DNA from: UBA6624 sp964517115 [NCBI: uncultured bacterium]
GTDB lineage: Bacteria > UBP7 > UBA6624
Direction of reading: 5' to 3'
Length of the DNA stretch: 51,305 nt
NCBI GenBank assembly: GCA_964517115.1
Contig: CAZFBE010000005.1
Location: forward strand, 1-51,305
The notes under the pieces are model-generated. The model had not been told where the DNA came from. It did no database searches and was given only the letters and a program-made list of their open reading frames with translations. The position numbers and the translations under genes are program-made. This document shows, one piece after another, positions 29,132-38,900 of this stretch (the first letter of the stretch is position 1; each line of letters opens with the position of its first letter).

Positions 29132-29145
29132 GTCTAATTTTAGAC
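29132..29145. repeat. 14-nt palindrome upstream of msrP
   Basis: GTCTAATTTTAGAC is a 6-bp perfect dyad with a two-base centre, six bases before the msrP ATG, in the short gap between divergent genes. It is a possible operator, with no known regulator match. Confidence 0.5.
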
Positions 29146-29189
29146 AATACATAGCAAAAAGGGTATTTAGAATTCTATAAATAAACCAA

Positions 29190-29921
29190 ATGACAATAAA
29201 ACCAATAAAAATTCCAGAAAATATATTTCGGGAAAATTCCAACTATATTCCAACAACAAAAGAAAACAAAAATGAAGTCTTCAATATTTGGATTTTTGAA
29301 AAAACTAATAACGATATCGCCAAACAGCTTTCCAATAGAATTTTTCCGAAAAAAAATGGTGTTATAACCTATCCACTTCCTTTTCCCAAATACATCAAAG
29401 TGAAAAACATAATTAACGATATTGGAATAAATAATTTTTCTAACTTAAAAAATACAGACATCTTGAAGGAAGTTCAGAAGTCCAGTTCGAAGAAAATATC
29501 AGAATTAACCTTTTATGAAAACCTTAATCTGGGTATTTTGATTAACTCCTTTTGGAAAAATCAAAATTTAATCATTTGGCTATCTGAAAAGATTAAAAAA
29601 AATGAATTTGAAATAATAAGAAATACAAACTTCAACCAAATATACCTTGCAGAAGATAAAACTTTTTTTGAATCTTGTCCAAATCTCATCCTTACGCCAT
29701 CAGGATGCCTGTATAAAAATGAAAAAACAAGCAAGAAAATAAACCTTTATGAAACAAAAACATCCATTTCTCCAGGAGAATACCTTGATAAACGAATATT
29801 TTTATGGTCATCAGTTCCCGATAAAAATGGTTGGAAAATAAAAACAGATAAAAAAAATACACACTTCATAAAAGAAATTGATAACTTTGCTGACTTTAAA
29901 AAAGTTGAAATAAGTTTATGA
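29190..29921 (+). CDS. Unrecognised AT-rich protein
   Basis: 243 residues, Lys/Asn/Ile-rich, apparently soluble. No signal peptide, membrane segment or nucleotide-binding loop was found and no family was recognised. A mid-region (about 105-170) of alternating hydrophobic strands and helices ends in LILTPSGCLY. It starts the three-gene plus-strand cluster and its stop overlaps the next ATG by 4 nt (ATGA). TATAAAT at 29176-29182 lies so close to ATG that, if it is a -10, the message would be nearly leaderless. Coding is supported by coupling to the next gene. Confidence 0.55.
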   Translation: MTIKPIKIPENIFRENSNYIPTTKENKNEVFNIWIFEKTNNDIAKQLSNRIFPKKNGVITYPLPFPKYIKVKNIINDIGINNFSNLKNTDILKEVQKSSSKKISELTFYENLNLGILINSFWKNQNLIIWLSEKIKKNEFEIIRNTNFNQIYLAEDKTFFESCPNLILTPSGCLYKNEKTSKKINLYETKTSISPGEYLDKRIFLWSSVPDKNGWKIKTDKKNTHFIKEIDNFADFKKVEISL

Positions 29922-30562
29922 AAAATTTAAGAAAAGTGCTCTCGTCAACACAATGGCTATGGTCATCAATAACAAATAATGCCTATTTGCCGATATGGTG
30001 GGCATTCTCAGTCATAATTCCTGTATTGAGTCCAGCCTATATATATATTTCAATATTTTTTTACGATGTTGGATTTTTTTTATTCTGCAGAAAAAACAAA
30101 AACAATCAACTTTTAAAATTTTACGGAAAAAACAGTTTTTCCAAAGGGGAAGCAGATTTAACTTACATTTTTTCTCATCTAGCCTGCCTAGGGGCAACAG
30201 GGCTCCTCGGAAGCGTTGTTTTTCTTTTGTCTTCAAACTCAGTTTATTCAACAAATTCAGAAACATGGGTGTGGCATCTTGTTTTTAGATCAGCATGGGG
30301 ATTTTTGATTTGTTTTTTATTCACAACAAAACAAAAAGAAAAAACTATTTTTTTATTGTCTTTACTTCCTAGTCTTTTAATTTTCTTAAATATTTTCACA
30401 TCCTATAAGATGCATGAAAAATTAAGATACCTCTTTAGTGCATTCATTCCGAATATAGATGTTTTTAATAAAACTGATTTTTTAATGCTTTTGCCCTTGA
30501 TTTTTACTATGATAATCTTGGTAGTCAAAAAAAATGAATATACTTCTTCAGATATTAGGTAA
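29918..30562 (+). CDS. Unrecognised multi-pass membrane protein
   Basis: 214 residues with about five or six membrane helices (near 25-55, 85-105, 120-137, 145-163, 188-205). A central polar loop reads YGKNSFSKGEADLTYIFSHL. The size and the preceding cytosolic gene recall ABC permease pairs such as CcmA/CcmB, but the upstream gene has no Walker A, so I do not assign this. It overlaps the upstream gene by 4 nt and the downstream PAP2 gene by 29 nt, so all three are likely co-translated. Confidence 0.6.
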   Translation: MKNLRKVLSSTQWLWSSITNNAYLPIWWAFSVIIPVLSPAYIYISIFFYDVGFFLFCRKNKNNQLLKFYGKNSFSKGEADLTYIFSHLACLGATGLLGSVVFLLSSNSVYSTNSETWVWHLVFRSAWGFLICFLFTTKQKEKTIFLLSLLPSLLIFLNIFTSYKMHEKLRYLFSAFIPNIDVFNKTDFLMLLPLIFTMIILVVKKNEYTSSDIR

Positions 30563-31007
30563 CAAAGTTTTTGCAAGTGCCGCTTTTGGGTCTCTCTTTG
30601 GGACAATTTTAAAATCATTTTTCAAAAAACTAAATCTCAACAATGGAAATAGCGCTTCATACGGAGGAATGCCTTCAGGTCATACCTCTTTTGCTATGGC
30701 TGGTGCATGGTCCGTTGGGATTAACCTTGGTTTTGATTCTTCAATCTTTGGAGTTTCCCTAATTTGGGCAACTTTAGTTATTTTTGATGCATTGGGGATA
30801 AGAAGAAAAACAGGGGAGCATGCAAAAGCAATAAATAGTTTGATGGGAGATCTTTTTGAAAGAAAAGATGCAAAGATAATAAAAAAAGACTTTGAAGAGC
30901 TACAGGAAATTCTTGGACACACCCCTGTAGAAGTTACAGCTGGCGTAGTAACAGGAATTATGACAGCTCTTTTAGTTAATAGCTATTGGCCATTTTGGAC
31001 TAACTAG
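30534..31007 (+). CDS. Divergent PAP2-family (DUF212) membrane protein
   Basis: 157 residues. Motifs of the divergent PAP2 group are clear: YGGMPSGHTSFAMAGAWSVG near 43-62, DALGIRRKTGEHAKAIN and LQEILGHTPVEVTAGVVTG. Membrane helices flank these. PAP2 proteins are acid phosphatases on lipid phosphates; the divergent group is largely uncharacterised. The conserved His and Arg suggest a retained phosphatase site (inference). Its 3' end overlaps the convergent rpoC stop by 8 nt. The start codon lies inside the upstream gene. Confidence 0.88.
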   Translation: MNILLQILGNKVFASAAFGSLFGTILKSFFKKLNLNNGNSASYGGMPSGHTSFAMAGAWSVGINLGFDSSIFGVSLIWATLVIFDALGIRRKTGEHAKAINSLMGDLFERKDAKIIKKDFEELQEILGHTPVEVTAGVVTGIMTALLVNSYWPFWTN

Positions 31008-34000
31008 AATAACCATCCAAATCCTCATCTAGAACACCGGTACCAAAAGGACTTCCTACCACTTCGTAGCTGACATCTTCAAAATTCCTAAAACCAGTAC
31101 CAACCGGAACCCTTTCCCCAACAATAACATTTTCTTTTAAACCATTCAAGAAGTCCAATTTCCCTTCTATAGCAGCCTCCATCAAAGCACTTGCAGTCAT
31201 TTGGAAACTTGCAGCAGATAAGAAAGAGCTACTATTGCTTGCTCCCTTTTTCAAACCTACCAACACCTGCTCCCAACTAATTCTTTTCAAGCCTGCATCT
31301 TCCAACTTCTTATTAATCAGTTTAATTTCATTTATTGGAACCTTGTCATCAGGCATGTATGTTGAATCTCCCCCATCTATAACTTTGACATACCTAAACA
31401 TTTCCTTCAAAATAACCTCAAAATGAATATCGAATATATCCACCCCTTGAGATCTGTAAACATTTTGAATTTTATCCAAAGCATAAGACTGAGCTGCGTC
31501 AATCCCTTGAGAAGCTAATATTTCAATAGGGCTTCTCAAACCACTACTTATAGCATCAGCAACACTCAATTCGTCTCCAACCTTAACTTCAATATCTCTG
31601 TTTTTGGGAATTAATATTTGTTCAAAATCACCTGATTTAACCTTTAATTTTTTTCCTTTTTTCTTTACAGCAGGAGATACTGAAACCTCATAACTGTGTC
31701 TTGAATTATTTGGAAGCTCTTTAATGTTTGTAACAATTCCTGAGATAGGACTTAAAACAGCACCTTCGCCCTTGATATCAGGTTTAAACCTGCTCTGATA
31801 AACTTCAAAGAATATCTCAGCAAGAGGAAGCCCCTGGGTAATATCCGAAACATCAGATCCAGCAACACCTCCTGTATGGAATGTTCTCATTGTCAATTGC
31901 GTTCCTGGCTCACCAATTGATTGAGCAGCTATAACACCGACAGGGTCAGCCATGCTGACAGGAGTTCCAGTTGCTTTGTTATATCCATAACAATGTGCAC
32001 AACACCCTCCTGAAGAATTACAGGTTATTGGAGAAAGTAATTTAACACCTGTTGTTCCAGCTTTGTTTACCTGCACCCAAGAATTCTTTTTTGCTGCCTT
32101 GAGGCTTCTTTCTTTAACCACACTAACTATTTTTTTCACGTTTTTGTCTGTAATTAAGACTCTTTCGTCACATACAAGATCACCATTTTCATCGTATATT
32201 CTTTCAGAAGTGTATCTGTGTATGATTCTTTTTTCAAAAGAGCTCCAATTCATTGGACCATCTTTTTCATACCATTTCAAACCAAGTCTAGTTCTTGCTT
32301 TTTCCTCTTCTTTCTTTGTTTTAAAGTGGGGTCTTTTAGTTATTCCCCTAACAGTACCACAATCATCTTCAACGATGTATAGGGAATGAGCAATATCAAC
32401 AAGCCTTCTTGTTAAATAACCTGATCTACTGGTCCTTAAAGCAGTATCTGTTTGTCCTTTTCTTGCTCCATGTGTAGAACTGAAATATTCATGAACCGAT
32501 AAGCCTTCCTTAAAATTACTCTTAATAGGAGAAAGTATTAATTTTCCAGTTGGATCAGCCATCAAACCTCTCATCCCAGCAAGTTGCCTAACTTGATCCA
32601 TTTTACCCCTAGCTCCAGAGTTAATCATTAACATCAAAGAATTGTCTTCCGCTTGCTCTCCAGCTTCTATCAAAAGCTCAGTTATTCTCTCTGTTGCCCT
32701 ATTCCACAAAGCTTCTATTATTCGTTCGTAACTAATTTTGTCAAACCTTCTTGAATCCAATCTCTTCCCAGACAATGGGCTTAGTCCATCAGACCATTTT
32801 TCGGGGACATTGTTATGTTTTTTGTTAGTTGGACGACCTAATTCATTTGGTCTAACTAATTCCAAACCTCCAGTCCTTGGATTCTTTTCAGCAAAAGTAA
32901 TATTTGTCTTCAATCTCTGATTGCACATTCCAGCTAATTCAGGAGTAAGAACCCCTTTCGAATAAGCTTTAACAATAAAAGACTCAACCTCTTCAGCAAG
33001 AGCTATTATCCTTTGCTTTCTTTCAGGAATAATAACATCATCAACAGATAAAGAAATTCCTGCTAAACTGGATTGTCTAAATCCCAAATCTTTAATTGAA
33101 TCACATATTTTTATTGCTTCACTTTGAGGACATTCTTTTAGTATCTTGTTGTTTATTCTTCTTAATTCCTTTATGTAGACAGGCTCATCTACAAATGGTA
33201 TATTGTCTGGTAATATTTCATTAAAAATGACCCTTCCTACAGTCGTAACCCTAAAACCTTTAGAGGCATCTTTCTCCCTAACAATAATTACATCTCTAAC
33301 AGATAGAGGCTTATTTAATTCATCATCAATAATCCTTTGTGAATCGTAAGCCAGCCTTGCTTCGCTCTCTGAGGTAAAAGAAGCTCTTATTCTTGAAATT
33401 GGAAAAGAAATATCTTTGACGCCTTTTGGCCATTTAGACCTCATGTCTCTGATTAAGTCTTGGTTAATGTAGTTCCATTTTTCTTTAACTGTTTTAACAA
33501 AAGGAGAATTTGAAGAAGACATATTTCTAGTTAAAACATGCCCGATAAAGTTTTTTTCTAACTTTTTAGCGCTAGAAAGATCATTTCTTGAAATTTGAAC
33601 TCTTTCTTTTGGATTTGAAGTCAGGTAAGCTAATCCTAAAATAACATCTTGGCTGGGGAGGTTCGATGGAGACCCTGTGCCCGGCACAAAAGGATTATTC
33701 GTAGAAAGCATAAGCAATCTTGCTTCAGCCTGAGCCCCTTCTGATAAAGGCAAATGAACAGCCATTTGATCTCCATCAAAATCAGCATTGAAGGGAGTAC
33801 AGACTAAAGGATGGAGCCTAATCGCAGACTCGTCAGTCAAAATTGGTTGGAAAGCCTGTATTCCAAGCCTATGCAAGGTTGGAGCCCTGTTGAGCATAAC
33901 AACAGAAGAACTGATTAGTTGTGCCAGGATATCCCAGACAAGCCTTCTTTCTTTCACTCCTTGCTTAAGAAGTTCAGATATTGGATCTTTTGAACTAACG

Positions 34001-35916
34001 CCATCAATAAGACCTTTCTCCTCCAAAACATTCCTTAATTTTGGTTTATAAAGCTCTAAAGCAATTTTTTTAGGTAAACCACACTGCCAAAGTTTCAACT
34101 TTGGTCCAGAAACAATAACTGCTCTTGCAGAATAGTCAACTCTTTTTCCAAGAAGATTCTGTCTAAATCTACCTTTTTTACCTCTTAGCGTATCTGTCAA
34201 AGACTCAAAAGGTCTTCCATTAGGGTCCTTGTCAGATTTCTGGCTTCTTTGATTGTCAAACAAAGCATCAACAGATTGCTGAAGAAGTCTTTTTTCATTA
34301 TTTACAATAACTTCAGGAGCACGAATCTTAACCATGTTCTTCAATCTCTTATTCCTGGTTACAACCCTGTGGTAAAGTTCATTAATATCACTCGTTGCTT
34401 GCCTTCCTCCCTCAAGGCTGACTATCGGCCTTAGGTCAGGGGGAATAACTGGCAAAGTCTCAAAAACCATCCACTCCAGTCTATTTGGTCTTATGTCAGC
34501 ATATCTTCTACTTCTTAAAAACTGTTTCATTACACGTAATCTTTTCTTGACATCTCTAGATCTAGTTTTGGTCATTTTTGCCAAACCATTATCCAGTTTA
34601 TTGACTATAGCTGCTAAGGCATCTTCACTACTTCCATCTATCCTTTTCAGCATTTCCTTAATAGCCCTACCTCCAGTATCAATCTTGAAAACCTGTTCAG
34701 CAGGAATCCCTCCTCTCTTTTCGATTATTCTGCTGATATTATCAAGATTTCTTTTCTGGTCTCCAGAAAACATGAATGCAGATTCACTATCTCCTTCTTT
34801 AAGGGGGTCATAACCTTGCAAGCCCCAAAACAAATCTAACCCATGAACCAATTGCTCTTGAGCCATAATTGCCCTTTCCTGAATTTCATTGTATTGAGCT
34901 ATTTCTTTTATGTTAGCTACCTGGAAAGCAATTTCTGTTTTAAGAAATTCCCAAAATTTAACATTCCACAATTCACCTTTTCGAGGATCAAATTTTTCAT
35001 CTCCAACCTTTAAAACCTCTTTTGAAGTTCTCTGATCTATTATCTTCTCCAAGCTTCTCTGCGTTTTTCCAACCTTTATCTTCATGCCCTTCAATACAGA
35101 TTCGTCAATTCTTGAACTTAATAGCTTTTGGATGGTCCTAAATTCAATTTTAGTATTAACATCCAAAATAACCTCACCGTCTTTCCCAACAAAAGGTTCT
35201 GAAAGCTGAGATCCTCCAAGTTCCTGAAACAACAACTCAGTAGCTGTTGTTTTGTTCCAGTACTTTGGTCTATTTGTCCTGGAAAGCAATAACTGTATTT
35301 CGGCTTCAACCCAATCCTTCAAGCTACCCTTATACTCTTTTAGCCTTAAGGACATCAAGTTTTGCTTGTCTTCTAATGTAACCGTATCAATGTCAGATAT
35401 AGAAATATCTAAAGTCTTAGAGATATGCTTAGAATCCTGCCATTTTACAGGGTTTATCGCACCATCAACCCTCCCTAAAAGATTTTCTTTTTTTGCAGGA
35501 TCAACAAAAACAACAGCATATTTCATATAGTAAACAATCTGCTTTGTTGCTCTTTTTGACAAACCTAAAACATTTTGTAAAACATTTTTTGGTTGAATGC
35601 TCAAGAACCAAGGATGCACAACAGATGCAGCCAATTTAATTGTCCCCATCCATCTTCTTCTAACCCTTTTATGAGTAACCGAAACACCACAAACTTCACA
35701 TTCCAAATTATCCCTTCTTACATTTTTGTATTTTCCACAATAACATTCAAAGCTAATTGTTGGTCCAAATATTTTTTCACAGAATAGGCCATCCGGTTCT
35801 GGTCTTCCAGTTCTGTAATTTATAGTTTCAGGTTGAAGAACTTCTCCACCCCAACCCTTAATCTTTTCGGGGTTTGCTATAGAAATCCTTAAAGCTGAAA
35901 TTTGTTTTTTACTCAT
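31000..35916 (-). CDS. rpoC: RNA polymerase subunit beta', insertion-rich
   Basis: About 1638 residues, against 1407 in E. coli. Zinc ribbon C58, C60, C73, C76. The catalytic loop NADFDGDQ is at 700-707, some 240 residues later than in E. coli, because a large insertion sits between about 137 and 405, as in the Thermus-type beta' N-terminal insertion. The second zinc site (EDDCG, then CNSSGGCCAHC) is intact. The trigger loop runs straight from TMRTFHTGGVAG to TQGLPLAEIF, so the SI3 insertion is absent. Extra segments also occur around 740-830 and 960-1030. ATG 35916 is preferred because GAGGAG lies 10 bases upstream; the earlier ATG 35925 would have only one base of spacing. It overlaps the rpoB end by 8 nt. 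Confidence 0.97.
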   Translation of the reverse strand: MSKKQISALRISIANPEKIKGWGGEVLQPETINYRTGRPEPDGLFCEKIFGPTISFECYCGKYKNVRRDNLECEVCGVSVTHKRVRRRWMGTIKLAASVVHPWFLSIQPKNVLQNVLGLSKRATKQIVYYMKYAVVFVDPAKKENLLGRVDGAINPVKWQDSKHISKTLDISISDIDTVTLEDKQNLMSLRLKEYKGSLKDWVEAEIQLLLSRTNRPKYWNKTTATELLFQELGGSQLSEPFVGKDGEVILDVNTKIEFRTIQKLLSSRIDESVLKGMKIKVGKTQRSLEKIIDQRTSKEVLKVGDEKFDPRKGELWNVKFWEFLKTEIAFQVANIKEIAQYNEIQERAIMAQEQLVHGLDLFWGLQGYDPLKEGDSESAFMFSGDQKRNLDNISRIIEKRGGIPAEQVFKIDTGGRAIKEMLKRIDGSSEDALAAIVNKLDNGLAKMTKTRSRDVKKRLRVMKQFLRSRRYADIRPNRLEWMVFETLPVIPPDLRPIVSLEGGRQATSDINELYHRVVTRNKRLKNMVKIRAPEVIVNNEKRLLQQSVDALFDNQRSQKSDKDPNGRPFESLTDTLRGKKGRFRQNLLGKRVDYSARAVIVSGPKLKLWQCGLPKKIALELYKPKLRNVLEEKGLIDGVSSKDPISELLKQGVKERRLVWDILAQLISSSVVMLNRAPTLHRLGIQAFQPILTDESAIRLHPLVCTPFNADFDGDQMAVHLPLSEGAQAEARLLMLSTNNPFVPGTGSPSNLPSQDVILGLAYLTSNPKERVQISRNDLSSAKKLEKNFIGHVLTRNMSSSNSPFVKTVKEKWNYINQDLIRDMRSKWPKGVKDISFPISRIRASFTSESEARLAYDSQRIIDDELNKPLSVRDVIIVREKDASKGFRVTTVGRVIFNEILPDNIPFVDEPVYIKELRRINNKILKECPQSEAIKICDSIKDLGFRQSSLAGISLSVDDVIIPERKQRIIALAEEVESFIVKAYSKGVLTPELAGMCNQRLKTNITFAEKNPRTGGLELVRPNELGRPTNKKHNNVPEKWSDGLSPLSGKRLDSRRFDKISYERIIEALWNRATERITELLIEAGEQAEDNSLMLMINSGARGKMDQVRQLAGMRGLMADPTGKLILSPIKSNFKEGLSVHEYFSSTHGARKGQTDTALRTSRSGYLTRRLVDIAHSLYIVEDDCGTVRGITKRPHFKTKKEEEKARTRLGLKWYEKDGPMNWSSFEKRIIHRYTSERIYDENGDLVCDERVLITDKNVKKIVSVVKERSLKAAKKNSWVQVNKAGTTGVKLLSPITCNSSGGCCAHCYGYNKATGTPVSMADPVGVIAAQSIGEPGTQLTMRTFHTGGVAGSDVSDITQGLPLAEIFFEVYQSRFKPDIKGEGAVLSPISGIVTNIKELPNNSRHSYEVSVSPAVKKKGKKLKVKSGDFEQILIPKNRDIEVKVGDELSVADAISSGLRSPIEILASQGIDAAQSYALDKIQNVYRSQGVDIFDIHFEVILKEMFRYVKVIDGGDSTYMPDDKVPINEIKLINKKLEDAGLKRISWEQVLVGLKKGASNSSSFLSAASFQMTASALMEAAIEGKLDFLNGLKENVIVGERVPVGTGFRNFEDVSYEVVGSPFGTGVLDEDLDGYSS

Positions 35917-38900
35917 CTTGTTCATTCTCCTCAGATACTACTTTTTCTTGATTTCCTTCTTCCCCTTCTTTGGTTTCTTCAACAGAGTCAACATTTTCAG
36001 AATTTTCATCAACTTCAGAATCTTTTGATTCATCGGCATCTTGTGAAAACTCTTCGGAAAATTCGTTCTGATCTCCATGTTGGAAAAATTCCAAATCTAA
36101 ACCCAAGCCTCTTATTTCTTTATCTAGATTGTTTATACTTTCTGGCTTTAAAGAAAGATCAATAGCTTCGCCTCTTGTCATCTTTTTATAAGCAAGATTT
36201 CTACCTTCAATATCATCACTTTTTATAGTAAGCATCTCTTGTAAAGCTCTACTTGCTCCATAAGCTTCTAAAGCCCAAACCTCCATCTCTCCAAATCTCT
36301 GTCCCCCACCTCTAGCCTTACCGCCTAAAGGTTGTTGTGTTATCAAGGAGTAAGGGCCAATTGATCTTGCATGGACCTTAGCCTCAGCAAGATGGTTTAA
36401 TTTCATGATACTCATAACCCCAACAACAACATCGTTTTCTAACCTTGCTCCAGTTCTTCCATCATAGACAATGCTTTTTCCATCCCTTCTAAGGCCATTC
36501 CTCTCTAACTCGTCTTGAATTGTCTCCATAGAGCAACCGTTAAAAACAGGGACCTTTGCCCTCTTTCCCGAATGCTTGCTTGCCCAGCCTAAATGGAGCT
36601 CCATAAGTTGACCAATATTCATCCTCGAAGGAACCCCCAAAGGGTTGAGTATGACATCAACCGGGGTTCCATCTGACAAATAAGGCATATCTTCTTCAGG
36701 CAAAATTGTACTTACAACACCTTTGTTGCCATGCCTTCCAGCTAGTTTGTCTCCAACAGTCAACCTTCTTTTTATAGCAACGTAAACATCCACCTTCTGC
36801 AAAACACCTGGTCTCAACTCGACTCCACTATCTTCTTTTGAAAGGGTGTCTACACGAATAACAACACCATGCTCTCCAGTTGGCATTCTCAAAGATGTAT
36901 TCCTCATGTCAGATCCTTTTTGGTTCATGATTTTCCAGATTAACTTCTCTTCAGGGGTTCTTTCTTTTTCTGGTTTTGGAGTAAGTTTTCCAACCAACAA
37001 CTGACCTTGTCCAACCTCAGTTCCAACCCTAACTATACCGTCTTTAGTTAAGTTTGCCAATAAAGAATCATCTTCGTTTGGAATGTCAGCAGTAATGATT
37101 TCCTCACCTAAGCGAGTCCTCCTGGCAACACATTCAAATTTTTCTATTTGAACACTGTCCAAAAGTCCTAGTTTTGCAATTCTTTCACTAACAACAATTG
37201 AATCTTCAAAATTATAGCCATCTAAACTCATCAAAGCAACTGTGAGATTTTGGCCAAGTGCTAATTCTCCATTCTTGATACCAGGGCCATCTGTCAAAAT
37301 CTCATGTTTTTTAACTCTTTGGCCAGCTCTAACTACTGGTTTTTGATCAATAACTGTACTTTGATTACTTCTTGCATACCTTCTCAAAGAAAGAACATGC
37401 TGTTTGGATTCCTTTCCAGTTTCATCAAGGACCTGGGCTTTGTCGTATTCAATCGTTATTTGACTTCCACCATCAGCATCTTGAGGAGAAACACTTTTTA
37501 TCTTTCCTGGCCCTTTCGCTCTAAGTATGTAACCGCTTGACATTGCTGCAGCAGATTCCATTCCAGTAAAAACTTTTGCTGGAGAGGGAGATATCAAGGG
37601 ACAAGACTGGCGTAACATATTTGCCCCCATTAAAGCCCTTGTTGCATCATCATGCTCAAGAAAAGGAATCAGAGAAGCAGAAACTCCAACAAGTTGATCA
37701 TTGCTGAAGTCAAGATGCGTAACTTCTTTCGAATCAACCCACTGGGGCTCCCTTCTATGTCTGGCACTTACCCTGAATTTGCTTGTTTTAGATCTACTCT
37801 TGTGAGAAGGTCCTGAAATTTCATTCTTTTCATCAATGAAAACACAAGAAGAAGCAACATAAAAATCCTCCTCTTCAAGTGCATTAAAAAACCTAACGTC
37901 AGACTCTTTTTTAGGAAAATTGACAGTTCCTTTCTCAACAGGGATATAAGGAGTTTCAATAAAACCCTTTTCATCTATTCTTGCCCACAAAGACAAACTT
38001 GTAATTAAGCCAACATTTGCACCTTCCGGAGTTTCAATTGGGCAAATTCTCCCATAGTGTGTTTTGTGAACATCCCTAACCTCAAAACCTGTTCTTTTTC
38101 TAGAAAGACCTCCAGGTCCCATGGCTGAAAGCTTTCTCTTATGTACAAGTTCTGAAAAAGGATTTGTCTGATCTAGGAATTGAACCAACTCCCCAGTACT
38201 AAAAAATCTGTCAATAGGTCTTAAAACCAATTTCGGAACTATTAAGGTTTGTGGAGTCTGAGTTTCTCCATCCTGGGTCCTTGATTTTTCTCTGGCCATT
38301 TTGACCATACCCATCAAACCTTTCTTTAATTCTCCTGAAATCATTTCCCCTACGCCTCTAACTCTTCTTATTCCCAAATGGTCGATATCATCAGAATCTT
38401 CCTCTTCCCTAACTTTCCCTATTAAAAAATTAATGCCTCTTGCGACATCTTGAATCGTTAGCCTCTGGTGAGAAAGGGGGATGTCATCATTTTGGAAAGT
38501 CTGATTTATCTGATATCTTCCAACTTCAGAAAGATCGTAATACTCTCCTTCAAAAAACCTCTTCCAAATAAAATCAAGTGCTGCTTCTGATGAAGGGATT
38601 TGGTCGTTAGGTCTGAAATTTAAATATATTTCTTTAATGCATTCATCCCTACTTAAAAGTCCAGAAGACAGGCCATCTTCAAAACATTTCTGAAAAGCCC
38701 ATGGGGAATCATCATCTTTTCCAATTTTCACATCCGGATAACTTTGAACCTTAGCCTCAACATAGGCTTCCTTTCCATCATTTTCAGGAAGATACTGAAT
38801 TGTTTCCACATGCTCTTTAGTCAAACTTTGTCCTTTTTTTACAATAATTTCACCATCTGCATTCTTTATAGAGCTTCTAGCTTTCCAACCTTCGCAAACT

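Noticed and set aside
29190-30562. ABC transporter pair (CcmA/CcmB-like)
   Set aside because: The soluble protein has no Walker A, signature or Walker B motif, so only the size arrangement matches.
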